Positions 28,459 to 39,190 of a stretch of 64,000 nt of DNA are shown piece by piece; within the stretch, counting starts at the first letter, position 1, and each line of letters opens with the position of its first letter. Below the pieces are notes generated by a model. The model did no database searches. It saw only the letters and a program-made list of their open reading frames with translations, and was not told where the DNA came from. This DNA is from Neostethus bicornis (taxonomy: Eukaryota; Chordata; Actinopteri; Atheriniformes; Phallostethidae). Location: assembly GCA_902685375.1 (NCBI GenBank), contig CACRXE010000006.1:1581001-1645000 (forward strand), written 5' to 3'. The translations under genes and the position numbers were made by a program.

Positions 28459-29711
28459 AGTTTACAAGCAGAGGGTCGTTCGGAAGTCTCCACAAATCAT
28501 TGATCATACCTGGCTTCAAACGCAAAGGAAGAAAAAAACAAAGAGTCCGACTTTAAATAATGAGAAACATAGAAAACAGGTCTAACAGAAACTGTTCCTA
28601 TTGTTCTTCATTAGTTCTACCTGACCTTCTACATGTTACACCACCCTGTCATCCCACACCCCTACCGTACCCCTCAAAGAAAGAAAGTATGGAGATCTAA
28701 AAAGAGTCCAGAAAGTCAAGATGGCAAGAAGATAGATACTTGGTCTCATGAAGCTACAAGGTGTAGTTTCTTCAGGATTTATGTTTGTATTGTTTCCCAT
28801 CACCCAGACCCTCCCCCCACATTGAAACCATTTTTATTTGTCGCCTCCATTTAAAACCCTACTTGACAAGCGGCTGACTACCTACCAGGAGCTACGCGGC
28901 ACGGCAGCTGCTTGCCCCGTGCCGCTCGATTTTTTTAACAAAAGAAGACATTGAATCCTAAAAGATAAAGAAAAGAAAATGATAAAAGAAAACATCAGGA
29001 AAAAATACAAACTGGATCAATTTAAAATGGCTGGATTTATAAACAGATATGGATCAAATAAAATCACTGCTTTTCAAGAACTCGACGCCGATCTGGATCA
29101 ACGTTAACAGATCACTGATGTGATGATCATGAATGCCGTGCTGCTCTGATCGGGTTTAACCCCGTCGTTAAGACTTGACCTCTAATTTAAATAATGACCT
29201 TCCAAAAAAACTAAGGTCTAAAAGACGTGAAGAAGTGTCCCCTCCCCTCTACGGAGAGGCACCCAAAAAAAACCTTCTTACTTAAAGAAACGAAACAAGA
29301 ATTTAATTGTAAATAAATTTTCAAATATATTTATTGTGTGTTTTTGTGTTAAAATAATAATAATAATACATTTTATTTATAACGCGTCTTATATTTTAAA
29401 GAAAATCCCAAAGCGTTACATAAAAACTAGACAAAGTAAAAACTATAAAAAACACTTTAAAAACTAGAATCTACATTCAGAAAAACAAAGAAGCATAAAG
29501 TCAAAAATTAAAAGTATTAAAAATGAATGTCTTTAGACCTTTTTTTAAAGTGTCCACACTTTGTGGCCCTGAGGAGTTCTGGGAACTCATTCCAGAAACG
29601 TGGGGCAACGTCCTGGAAGGCTCTGTCCCCCATTGTGGTCAGCCTGGTCCTGGGCTGGTGGAGGCAGTGGGTGGAATTAGAGCGAAGGTGTCTTGTGTTG
29701 ATAAGTAGGGA
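28459..29711. other. Region after the lysine-rich ORF, no gene recognised
   Basis: Includes a small ATG ORF at 28979-29107 (42 aa, MIKENIRKKYKLDQFKMAGF then INRYG) with no known relative. AT-rich sequence and an (ATA)n run near 29355 follow. The small ORF is not supported as a gene. Confidence 0.35.
28896..28936 (+). other. GC-rich hairpin followed by T7
   Basis: GCGGCACGG (28896-28904) pairs perfectly with CCGTGCCGC (28917-28925) over a 12-base loop. A run of seven Ts starts 5 bases later. It looks like a pol III or intrinsic terminator-like structure, but no RNA gene can be identified upstream. Confidence 0.4.
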
Positions 29712-30003
29712 GAGGATGAGGGGCCAGAAGGCTAGAGCTCAGCCGGACGACGAGGGGCCAGAAGGCTAGAGCTTGGCGGAATAAGGGACCAGAGGGTAAG
29801 AGCTCGGCTGGACGACGAGGGACCAGAAGGTTGGAGCAGGGCCGGACGACGAGGGGCCAGAAGGTTGGAGCTCAGCCGGACGATGAGGGGCCAGAAGGTT
29901 GGAGCTCAGCCGGATGATGAGGGGCCAGAAGCTTGGAGCTCAGCCGGACGACGAGGGGCCAGAAGGTTGGAGCTCAGCCGGACGATGAGGGGCCAGGAGG
30001 GAG
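29712..30003. repeat. 34-bp minisatellite, 8 to 9 units
   Basis: Unit GAGGGGCCAGAAGGTTGGAG then CTCAGCCGGACGAC, period 34. Its reverse complement forms the short repeat next to every tRNA-Gly in the window, so the two are one family. Confidence 0.92.
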
Positions 30004-30205
30004 AAGCTGTTCAGGAAGCCATGGTGCACCAGGAGCCAGAGTGGGGGACCAGGATATGGAGGGAAATCATCACAGAGGAATGATCCAGACAGGAAATGAG
30101 GGACACCAGGGTTTAAATAGTCCAAATAGAAACAAGACACACCTGGGGATTGGGACCAGGTGTGCAAAATCAGGTCCTAGGGCGGGATACTCCACAGACA
30201 ACCAG

Positions 30206-30440
30206 TTAGACTCCGAGTCCAAACATGTAGAGGTTGTTGGTAGGAGGTGATGAGATGGACCCTTCAATACAGGGGTAACCACCACTGTCTCCCAAAAGAG
30301 AATAACCAGGTGGGGGGTACAAAGCTCCAACATAAACAGGATTGTTTCTAAGAATGCAGGTGTCATGAACAGAGCCCCTATACCCAACAAAAACCTCCAG
30401 GAATCTCCCAGTGGAGTCCCAGATGTCTTCAAGCTGAATT
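30206..30440 (-). pseudogene. PIF/Harbinger (HARBI1-like) transposase exon
   Basis: Minus strand: LEDIWDSTGRFLEVFVGYRG, SVHDTCILRNNPVYVGALYP and PPGYSLLGDSGGYPC. This is the DDE_4 region with VGYPGSVHD (first catalytic Asp context) and GDGGYPC, the latter here with an extra serine. A splice-acceptor-like TTTTAATTCAG precedes it. The rest of the transposase is not found nearby. Confidence 0.7.
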
Positions 30441-30547
30441 AAAAGAATCAGTTTAGTTGTTTTTAATTTAAACATGCCAACCATCGATCACTCAAACTGT
30501 CTGGTTACACCAAACCCCCACCAGCCTCATTGAGCTGAGGTCTTATA

Positions 30548-30814
30548 GTGAAGTGGATCCAGGTGAATATAGCCAGGCTACGTCCATGTCTTTCCAAACC
30601 GGAAGCCTTCATCTCCTCCAGGCTGGATTACTGCAATGCCCTCCTTGTAGGGATCCCATGCAGGGGCTTACAAAAGCTCCAGCACATCCAGAACTGGATG
30701 TTCTGGACCATATCACTCCCATCCTCAAATCCCTCCACTGGCTACCCATTAAATACAGAATTCAGTACAAGCTCCGCCTCCTCACCCATCAGTGCCTGTT
30801 TGTCTCCAAGAACT
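30548..30814 (+). mobile_element. L2-like LINE RT tail, left of the 41-bp array
   Basis: Encodes FISSRLDYCNALLVGIPCRG, LQKLQHIQN and (next frame) DHITPILKSLHWLPIKYRIQ then YKLRLLTHQCL. These are conserved thumb blocks of L2/CR1-type LINEs. A frameshift lies near 30700. Confidence 0.8.
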
Positions 30815-31775
30815 CCTAACCCTCCACACCACTGTCCGAGACCTGCGCTCCTCCTCCTCCTAACCCTCCACACCACTGTCCGAGACCTGAGCTCCTCCTC
30901 CTAACCCTCCACACCACTGTCTGAGACCTGCGCTCCTCCTCCTAACCCTCCACACCACTGTCCGAGACCTGCGCTCCTCCTCCTAACCCTCCACACCACT
31001 GTCCGAGACCTGCGCTCCTCCTCCTAACCCTCCACACCACTGTCCGAGACCTACGCTCCTCCTCCTAACCCTCCACACCACTGTCTGAGACCTGCGCTCC
31101 ACCTCCTAACCCTCCACACCACTGTCCGAGACCTGCGCTCCTCCTCCTCCTCCTCCTCCTAACCCTCCACACCACTGTCCGAGACCTGCGCTCCTCCTCC
31201 TCCTCCTCCTCCTAACCCTCCACACCACTGTCCGAGACCTGCGCTCCTCCTCCTAACCCTCCACACCACTGTCTGAGACCTGCGCTCCTCCTCCTAACCC
31301 TCCACACCACTGTCTGAGACCTGCGCTCCTCCTCCTAACCCTCCACACCACTGTCTGAGACCTGCGCTCCTCCTCCTCCTAAGCCTCCACACCACTGTCC
31401 GAGACCTGCGCTCCTCCTCCTCCTCCTAACCCTCCACACCACTGTCTGAGACCTGCGCTCCTCCTCCTAACCCTCCACACCACTGTCTGAGACCTGCGCT
31501 CCTCCTCCTAACCCTCCACACCACTGTCCGGGACCTGCGCTCCTCCTCCTAACCCTCCACACCACTGTCTGAGACCTGCGCTCCTCCTCCTAACCCTCCA
31601 CACCACTGTCCGAGACCTGCGCTCCTCCTCCTCCTCCTCCTAAACCTCCACACCACTGTCCGGGACCTGCGCTCCTCCTCCTCCTAACCCTCCACACCAC
31701 TGTCTGAGACCTGCGCTCCTCCTCCTCCTAACCCTCCACACCACTGTCTGAGACCTGCACTCCTCCTCCTCCTCC
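30815..31775. repeat. 41-bp LINE-derived minisatellite with (CTC)n
   Basis: About 22 units of AACCCTCCACACCACTGTCC then GAGACCTGCGCTCCTCCTCCT. The CTC run varies between units, so lengths are 41 to about 50 bp. The unit spans codons for HTT-V-RDL-RSSS, the segment that in intact relatives precedes the VP-R motif. LINE sequence is present on both sides. Confidence 0.95.
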
Positions 31776-32050
31776 TACTGCCTGCACCAACCAAGGACCA
31801 AACTCTCCACTATGGGGAACAGGGCCTTCCAGGCAGCTGCTCCACGGCTCTGGAACGATCTTCCTGAGAGCTTGAGGGCTCCACAAAAAAGACTGAAGAC
31901 ATTTTTATTATTAAAGGCTTTTCAGCAAAGTTTTTAGTGTTTTTTATGTTGTTGTTTTGTTTAATTTCGCTCTTTGTTGTTGTTTTTGGTCATCGTAGCA
32001 CTTTGAGATCTCCACTGGAGATAGAAAGTGCGTTATAAATAAAATTTTTA
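31776..32050 (+). mobile_element. L2-like LINE, 3' end
   Basis: After the array: STMGNRAFQAAAPRLWNDLP then ESLRAPQKRLKTFLLLKAF, the last block of L2-like ORF2. It is followed by a 3' UTR ending in GCGTTATAAATAAAATTTTT and ATT repeats, as is usual for L2-type tails. Confidence 0.82.
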
Positions 32051-32239
32051 TTATTATTATAACCTCATCGGACCAGTCCTCCAATCAGCAGCCTCCACAT
32101 TCCAGCACCTGAAGATGATGAGAAAAAAAAGGGGAAAACAAGACAGAAAATGAACACTAGAGGGGGCCATTTTAACTTCCTGATCACATGCTGAGATTTT
32201 TCTGCTCCTTCCATCATTTCCCTCCAGGGGGCGCCACAT

Positions 32240-32391
32240 CAAGTCAGTTTCTTCCATCTAACCCTATCTTCTGCATCCTCTTCAGTCACTCCAACTATCT
32301 TCATGTCTTCCTTCACTGTATCCATGAACCTCCTCTTTGGTCTTCCTCTAGTCCTCTTTCCTGGTGGTTCCAAACCCAGCATCCTTCTTCT

Positions 32392-32439
<48 letters not shown>

Positions 32440-32440
32440 A
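32240..32440 (-). mobile_element. RTE-type LINE C-terminus with (CT)n
   Basis: Minus strand: RRRMLGLEPPGKRTRGRPKR then RFMDTVKEDMKIVGVTEEDA, EDRVRWKKL. This is the tail of the RTE/BovB-like LINE whose RT palm is found before each tRNA-Asp. A (CT)n microsatellite at 32399-32433 cuts it on the 5' side. Confidence 0.7.
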
Positions 32441-32529
32441 AAGATATTAATTTAAAAACTAAACATAAGGCAAAACAAAACCTTTTAGTCTTAACTTTAG
32501 TTTGTTCGTTTGTCGTCTTTGGTTTATCT

Positions 32530-32880
32530 GGACCAGGTCGTGAGGGCAACGGTCTCAGACGGGAAACCCAGACTTCTCTCACCCCAGCTGCATCACGAGG
32601 TGTTCCCTGTCCAGCTGTGAGACATGCTCCCTGCAGCGGGTCTGGGGTCTGCCTCTGGGTCTCCTCCTGGTGGGAGAACGCCTCTCCAGCGAGCCGTTCA
32701 AAAAGCATCCTAACCAGATGCTCGAACCATCCAATGTGGTTTTTCTCAACCCGAAAGAGCAACGTCTCTCCTCCAAGCTCCGCCCTCTACCTCTGAGTGA
32801 GAGCCCAGCACCCTGTAGAAGAAGCTCATTTCAACCGCTTGTATCCATGATGTCATTCTTTCTTTTGGTCACCGCCCACC
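32530..32880 (-). mobile_element. RTE-like LINE 3' end, minus orientation
   Basis: The minus strand has RVEKNHIGWFEHLVRM and DAAGVREVWVSRLRPLPSRP, matching the tail at 24728-25150 but in opposite orientation and frameshifted. It faces away from the plus-strand LINE piece starting at 32921. Confidence 0.7.
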
Positions 32881-32920
32881 AATGATTTGATTTATTTTAA
32901 AAAGGAGGAAATTAGTCCTG

Positions 32921-33290
32921 GTGACTGGTGGACCTGTGTTAGTCCTGGTGAAATTGGTCCTGTTGGCTTCATCGGACCGTGATCTCCAGCTCTCACTGGA
33001 TCGATTTGCTGCCGAGCGTGAAGCGGCCGGGATGGGAATTAGCGCCTCCAAATCCAAGACCATGGTCCTCACCCGGAAAAGGGTGGAATGCCCCCTGCGG
33101 GTCAGGGACAGGGTCCTGCCCCAAGTATAGGAGTTTAAGTATCTCAGAGTCTTGTTCACGAGTGGGGGAAGGATGGAGCGGGAGATCGACAGGCTGATCG
33201 GTGTGGCATCAGCAATAACTAGGACGCTGCATCGGTCCGTCGTGGTGAAGAGAGAGCTGAGCCGAAAAGTAAAGCTCTTGATTTACAAGT
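32921..33290 (+). mobile_element. RTE-like LINE RT, left flank of array 4
   Basis: Encodes LLASSDRDLQLSLDRFAAER, MGISASKSKTMVLTRKRVEC, then after a stop EFKYLRVLFTSGGRMEREID and SAITRTLHRSVVVKRELSRK. This is the end of RT palm and thumb (K-x-L motif E-like EFKYLRVLF), giving the longest LINE sequence upstream of an array in this window. Confidence 0.8.
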
Positions 33291-35324
33291 CGATCTACGT
33301 TCCTACCCTCACCATGGTAACCAGGATCTACGCTCCTACCCTCACCATGGTAACCAGGATCTACGTTCCTACCCTCACTATGGTAACCAGGATCTACGTT
33401 CCTACCTTCACCATGGTAACCAGGATCTACGTTCCAACCCTCACCATGGTAACCAGGATCTACGTTCCTGCCCTCACCATGGTAACCAGGATCTACGTTC
33501 CTACCCTCACCATGGTAACCAGGATCTACGTTCCTACCCTCACCATGGTAACCAGGATCTACGTTCCAACCCTCACCATGGTAACCAGGATCTACGTTCC
33601 TGCCCTCACCATGGTAACCAGGATCTACGTTCCTACCCTCACCATGGTAACCAGGATCTACGTTCCTACCTTCACCATGGTAACCAGGATCTACGTTCCC
33701 ACCCTCACCATGGTAACCAGGATCTATGTTCCTACCCTCACCATGGTAACCAGGATCTATGTTCCTACCCTCACCATGGTAACCGGGATCTACGTTCCTG
33801 CCCTCACCATGGTAACCAGGATCTACGTTCCTACCCTCACCATGGTAACCAGGATCTATGTTCCTACCCTCACCATAGTAACCAGGATCTACGTTCCTAC
33901 CCTCACCATGGTAACCAGGATCTACGTTCCTACCTTCACCATGGTAACCAGGATCTACGTTCCAACCCTCACCATGGTAACCAGGATCTACGTTCCTACC
34001 CTCACCATGGTAACCAGGATCTACTTTTCCTACCCTCACCATGGTAACCAGGATCTACTTTTCCTACCCTCACCATGGTAACCAGGATCTACTTTTCCTA
34101 CCCTCACCATGGTAACCAGGATCTACGTTCCCACCCTCACCATGGTAACCAGGATCTACGTTCCTACCCTCACCATGGTAACCAGGATCTATGTTCCTAC
34201 CCTCACCATGGTAACCAGGATCTACGTTCCCACCCTCACCATGGTAACCAGGATCTATGTTCCTACCCTCACCATGGTAACCAGGATCTATGTTCCTACC
34301 CTCACCATGGTAACCGGGATCTACGTTTCTACCCTCACCATGGTAACCAGGATCTACGTTCCTACCCTCACCATGGTAACCAGCTGTGGTTACCAGAGTA
34401 GAGCCGAAAAGCACAGCTCTTGATTCACAAGTTGATCTACGTTCCTACCCTCACCATGGTAACCAGGATCTACGTTCCTATCCTCACCGTGGTAACCAGG
34501 ATCTGCATTCCTACGCTCACCATGGTAACCAGGATCTACGTTCCTACCCTCATCATGGTAACCAGGATCTACGTTCCTACCCTCACTATGGTAACCCGGA
34601 TCTACGTTCCTACCCTCACCATGATAACCTGGATCTACGTTCCTACCCTCACCATGGTAACCAGGATCTACGTTCCTACCCTCACCATGATAACCAGGAT
34701 CTGCATTCCTACCCTCACCATGGTAACCAGGATCTACGTTCCTACCCTCATCATGGTAACCAGGATCTAAGTTCCTACCCTCACCATGATAACCAGGATC
34801 TATGTTCCTACCGTCATCATGGTAACCAGGATCTACGTTCCTACCCTCACTATGGTAACCAGGATCTAAGTTCCTACCCTCACCATGGTAACCAGGATCT
34901 ACGTTCCTACCGTCATCATGGTAACCAGGATCTACGTTCCTACCCTCACTATGGTAACCAGGATCTACGTTCCTACCCTCACCATGGTAACCAGGATCTA
35001 CGTTCCTACCCTCACCATGGTAACCAGGATCTATGTTCTTACCCTCACCATGGTAACCAGGATCTACGTTCCTACCCTCACCATGGTAACCAGGATCTAT
35101 GTTCCTACCCTCACTATGGTAACCAGGATCTACGTTCGTATCCTCACCATGGTAACCAGGATCTACGTTCCTACCCTCACTATGGTAACCAGGATCTACG
35201 TTCGTATCCTCACCATGGTAACCAGGATCTATGTTCCTACCCTCACCATGGTAACCAGGATCTACGTTCCTACCCTCACCGTGGTAACCAGGATCTACGT
35301 TACTACCCTCACCATGGTAACCAG
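33291..35324. repeat. 33-bp LINE-derived minisatellite, array 4
   Basis: About 60 units. CCTTCACC, CCAACCC, CCTGCCC and TCATCATG variants repeat in ordered blocks, a sign of multi-unit duplication. One embedded LINE piece (34384-34432) splits it. A single minus frame stays open for over 270 codons on each side. Confidence 0.97.
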
Positions 35325-35745
35325 TTGTGGGTGGTAACCGAAAGAATGAGATTTGCGGAAACAAGCGGCTGAAATGAGCTTCCTCCGCAGTGTGGCTGGC
35401 CTCTCAGTCAATGATCGGGTGAGCCGCTCTGCCATCCGGGAGGAGCTCGGTCTTAAGCCACTACTCCTCCTGGACGAGAGAAGCCAGATGGGTGGTTCGG
35501 GCATCTGGTGAGGATGCCCCCAAGTATCTCGCTGGTGAGGTGTTTCGGGCACGTCCCACCGGGAGACCAAGAGGCAGACCCCGGACCCGCTGGAGAGACT
35601 ATGTCTCACTGCTGGTTGGAGAACGGATCGGGATCCTTCTGGGTAGCTGGAGGAGGGAGGTGGCGTGAGAGAAGCCTGGGCTTCCCGTCTGAGGCTGTTG
35701 TCCCCACGACCTGGCCCTAGATAAGCGGAAGTCCGATGGAGCTAA
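35325..35745 (+). mobile_element. RTE-like LINE 3' end, right flank of array 4
   Basis: WVVTERMR-type tail with frameshifts (AEMSFLRSVAGLSVNDRV and HVPPGDQEADPGPAGETMSH in the wrong frame). It ends GATAAGCGGAAGTCCGATGG. With 32921-33290 and the array this is one LINE copy interrupted only by its own tandem expansion. Confidence 0.78.
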
Positions 35746-35783
35746 CGAACAGTATCTGTTAGAAAAAAACAAAATGTCCTGCT

Positions 35784-36089
35784 TCAATTTTTTATTTGTC
35801 CTTTAGTTTGGTCTTTGATGAAAGTTGTGAGGTCTATTATTGTTTTAGATATCACCTCCTCTACCATAAACTCTGAGAAGTCATCCAGGGTTACTGAAAG
35901 CAGTTGATCACATTGAGAATGGCTCGTTTCCTGAAAAAAGAATCCAATTTGGGGTGAAATTGAATCTGCTAATTCTTCAGAAAGTGTATTTGTCTGAGGA
36001 GCAGGTGCCAAGTTTATCAGTACAAAGTTTGTTATCATGATGGAACCTTCTCCCATTTGGCAAGAAGCTGCTGTCTCTTCCGATTCCAT
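35784..36089 (-). pseudogene. Recurrent coding-like fragment, open 101 codons
   Basis: Open from ATG: CQMGEGSIMITNFVLINLAP, NTLSEELADSISPQIGFFFQ, SVTLDDFSEFMVEEVISKTI then IDLTTFIKD. A T-rich stretch plus CAG-like sequence inside could be an old intron acceptor. Near-identical copy at 43137-43442, decayed ones at 9400 and 60105. Family not recognised; possibly a multi-copy fish gene fragment carried with the tRNA-Gly cassette. Confidence 0.4.
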
Positions 36090-36374
36090 CCGTTTGGCAA
36101 GAGAGGCGTCTTGACGCTGTGGAGTGTCTTCCGGTCCCTCATCCAGTCGAGCTCCAACCTTCTGGTCCTTTGTCCAGTCGAGCTCTTACATCAGACTTAC
36201 ATCTCAGTCTGAATGGACCACCAGAGCTCACTGCTCTTCAGGATGGAATCTCGTTGCTCTCTGTTATTTATTTTTCAGATTGTGCCACCAGCCACCTGAA
36301 TGACCCTCTACGATTGGTATTGTATCAGTTTTGCGTTGGGATGATAGTGGCCACTCTACCGGAGTCTCTCACCA

Positions 36375-36446
36375 GCGTTGGTGGTATAGTGGTTAGCATA
36401 GCTGCCTTCCAAGCAGTTGACCCGGGTTCGATTCCCGGCCAACGCA
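36375..36446 (+). tRNA. tRNA-Gly (TCC)
   Basis: Same 72-nt sequence as at 9982, all stems paired, B box GGTTCGATTCC. Followed by a LINE fragment with the shared internal deletion. Confidence 0.93.
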
Positions 36447-36479
36447 GTCTGTATTTTATTTCTTTTTCTGTATAATTTG

Positions 36480-36786
36480 CAGCGTCAGCAATAACTAGGA
36501 CACTGCATCGGTCTGTTGTGGTGAAGAGAGAGCTGAGCCGAAAAGTAAAGCTCTTGATTTACAAGTCGATCTACCTCGCTGGCGAGGTATTTTGGGGACA
36601 TCCCACTTGGACACCAAGCTGCAAACCCCGAACTTGCTGGAGAGACTATGTCTCACAGCTGGCCAGGGAACGACTCTGGATTGTTCTGGGTGAGCTGGAG
36701 GATGCAGCTGGAGTGAGAGAAGCCTGGGCTTCCCGTCTGAGGCTGTTGCCCCTGCGACCCGGCCCTGGATAAGTGGAAGATGACAT
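36480..36786 (+). mobile_element. RTE-like LINE 3' end with internal deletion
   Basis: Carries the shared joint GTCGATCTAC/CTCGCTGGCGAGG. The tail DYVSQLARERLWIVLGELED is open. It ends abruptly at GGAAGATGAC, where the hAT remnant begins. Confidence 0.75.
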
Positions 36787-36789
36787 GTA

Positions 36790-37520
36790 AATGTTGGATT
36801 AATCCAAGAAAAGGAACATTTCTGAAGATAACAGAGTGTTTTATGCTACGTGGGCAGATTCTTTTACTTTCACTGCTGATGAAACTGGTTTACCAGTCTG
36901 CTTAATATGTGCTGAAAAACTGGCAAACAACAAAAAGTCAGATGTTCCAAGACATTTTGAAACAAACACTCGGCCTTTGCTAAAAAATATCCCAACGGAG
37001 AGGAGCAAAAAAAGGACGTTTCGGAGCTGATGCGGAAGTCACTTTAAGAAGAGGATTAAGATGGAAATTCAACAACATGTGCAAGTTTCATGGCTGCTCA
37101 GGAAATAGTCAAGCATGGGAGCCGTTTACAGATGGAGAATACCTCCAAGAAATATTTAGTAAGATTTCAGAACATCTGTTCTTGGACTAGTACACGTGAT
37201 GGGACAGAAGCAGACTGCTTTCTTTTTGTTTTGCATTGTTCGTTCAGTGCTGGTGGATAATATTTGGATAAGTTTGGATTTTTATTTCTTAAATAAACAC
37301 CGGGTTTTTTATTTTGAAATATAGCATCAAACAAGTGTAAAATGCTTTTTGTCACATGCAGAAATAAAATCTTGTGTTCTCTGCAGCAGTTTGTTTCATT
37401 TTCATAAATGCAATAGTTTTTTGTTCATAGCATAATATTAATAATGATGTCAGAATGGGTGTGGCTCCAGGTGCTTTCTTTTCATTGGGGGGCGGTCCTA
37501 AATGGCTCTGAGTAAAAAAG
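36790..37520 (+). mobile_element. hAT (ZBED-type) remnant, longer copy
   Basis: FYATWADSFTFTADETGL, PVCLICAEKLANNKKSDVPR then HFETNTRPLL is open for 64 codons (BED-like C-x2-C...H). MAAQEIVKHG further on marks a later transposase block after a deletion. The right end is GGTTGCCGACCCCTGG. Compared with 5640-5842 it retains about 500 bp more. Confidence 0.65.
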
Positions 37521-37534
37521 GTTGCCGACCCCTG

Positions 37535-37655
37535 GTCTTGACCATGTCTACATGCCTAAACGCACTGACTTGCCGCCATGTGATTGGCTGATTAGAAACT
37601 AAGTGTTAACGAGCAGTTAGACCAGTGTACCTAATAAAGTGTCTGGTGAGTGTAT
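37535..37655. mobile_element. Terminal fragment of Tc1-like element
   Basis: Same single end as at 5843-5961, joined to the hAT remnant at the same base, so the composite was copied as a unit. Confidence 0.6.
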
Positions 37656-37885
37656 ACTCACTTTTTTTTTTTCACGGTTACTTACTGTGCTGCTGTAACA
37701 CTCTAAATGCCCACCAATAGGATCAATAATGTGCTTCTGATTTTTAAATCAATAAAACTTGGAAACAAATGAAAAACTTGTGTTTTGATCTCTTTCTAAA
37801 AAAGAAAACTGACTAAACAGGTTTTTGAAATAGCTCTGATTGGCCGATCTCTTTCTCTTTTACATAACAACAGCAGTCATTCATC

Positions 37886-37976
37886 GTGTCAGCAATAACT
37901 AAGATGCTGCATCGGTCTGTCGTGGTGATAAAGAGCTGAGCCGAAAAGCAAAGCTCTCGATTTACAATCCAGTCTA
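37886..37976 (+). mobile_element. RTE-like LINE scrap fused to RT fragment
   Basis: GTCAGCAATAACTAAGATGC...CTCTCGATTTACAATCC matches the LINE just before the array. At GTCTACGTCTG it joins the antisense RT fragment of the tRNA-Asp cassette (37977-38105), presumably by illegitimate recombination. Confidence 0.65.
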
Positions 37977-38112
37977 CGTCTGCCAGCCTGTTCATCACCA
38001 TAGCAACAGTCCCACCCCCACACTGAACTCCTCTGTCTCACCTCCAGCACACCTCACACTGTCTTAAAGTCCTCATACATGTCCTTCACCGCTCTAACAT
38101 TCATAAGGTTGT

Positions 38113-38184
38113 TCCTCGTTAGTATAGTGGTGAGTATCCCCGCCTGTCACGCAGGAGACCGGGGTTCAACTCCCCGACGGGGAG
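38113..38184 (+). tRNA. tRNA-Asp (GTC), slightly degenerate
   Basis: Matches tRNA-Asp but has a C-A mismatch in the middle of the anticodon stem (GCAGG for GCGGG) and a T-loop change (GTTCAACTCC). It may be a pseudogene. TTTT follows. Confidence 0.65.
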
Positions 38185-38690
38185 GATTATCTTTTATCAC
38201 CAGGCCAGTTAGAAACAGAGACATTTAGCTGGTATAGTTACTAGTTAGCTGATAGATACTAGAAGCTGGGGATAGTATGGCACATTGGGGTTCTGTCTTC
38301 TAATTCTAATCATTCTCAACCAGACTGCCTGACTGCTTGATGTTTCTACATCGCCCTTGGCTGATACCAGGCCTTCTATCTCATTCTTTGTTTTCTGGAT
38401 GAATCAAAAGTGTCAGGATTTTCTGTTTGCACCTTATTTCTTTTTTAACTCTCTGTAACTTTAGTTTGAAGAAGATGAAAATTAGCCTCGCGTTCCAGTA
38501 AATGTATTTAAATATGCTGTAGGGAAAAAAAAGCACTTCAAGGGTTTTTCTGAGTTTATGTTTTTCTGGTTGATTTTAGTTTTAGGCTTTTAGTTTGAAG
38601 TTCCAAATTTTCTTTTTGTATTTAAATAATGATAATAAATGGCATTTAAAAGCAGCTTTTGGACACCCAAGGACACCCCACAGGGACACC
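38185..38690. other. No gene recognised
   Basis: AT-rich cassette spacer diverged from 11036-11430. Confidence 0.4.
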
Positions 38691-38696
38691 CTACAG

Positions 38697-38931
38697 CAGA
38701 GCTTTTCAATTATTTCCTGTTGCGCCCCGCCTAGGAAGAAGAAAATATTTAAAGTGCATCAATTAACTTGAAATTCAAAGAAATTCTTATTTAAACTATC
38801 AACTACAACTACTGTAGTGGATGTGCAATTTATTCTAGTACTCAAAAATAAACCAAAAAAAAACCCCAACATGTTCAACAAGGTCACACGCGCCCACCCT
38901 GGCATCGCGCCCCACTATTTGAGAAGCACTG
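38697..38931. mobile_element. Small non-autonomous hAT element
   Basis: Left end CAGAGCTTTTCAATTATTT...GCGCCCC and right end GGGGCG-complement...AAATAGTG-complement, finishing GAGAAGCACTG, are imperfect inverted repeats of the common fish hAT/Charlie type. The 8-bp duplication CCCTACAG lies at 38689-38696 and 38932-38939. At 235 bp it has no coding capacity. Confidence 0.85.
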
Positions 38932-39064
38932 CCCTACAGGGTCACCCTACAGGAACACTCAAGGAGACCGAATGGGCACACCCATGTAGACCGTATGGGG
39001 TCACCCAAGGACACCATACAGGGGCACCCAAGCGCACCAAAATTAAATTAACAATAAAAAATGA

Positions 39065-39190
39065 TAAAACATCTCACTCAGAGATCGGATGTGGAGTTCT
39101 GAAATCTGGGAGGAGCTTCGTGTTAAGTCAGTCCTCCTCCAGGGTGAGAGAAGCCAGATGAAGTGGTTCCGGGCATTTGATCAGTTGCCC
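39065..39190 (+). mobile_element. RTE-like LINE scrap
   Basis: TCTCACTCAGAGATCGGATG...GGGAGGAGCTTCGTGTTAAG...AGAAGCCAGATGAAGTGGTTC correspond to the LSLRDRV...REEL...ERSQMKWF region. Confidence 0.7.

Noticed and set aside
33209..35364. Long ORFs of about 270 to 330 codons on both strands
   Set aside because: They are the 33-bp array read in its 11-codon period; the sequence outside the repeat is LINE debris, and opposing strands are equally open.
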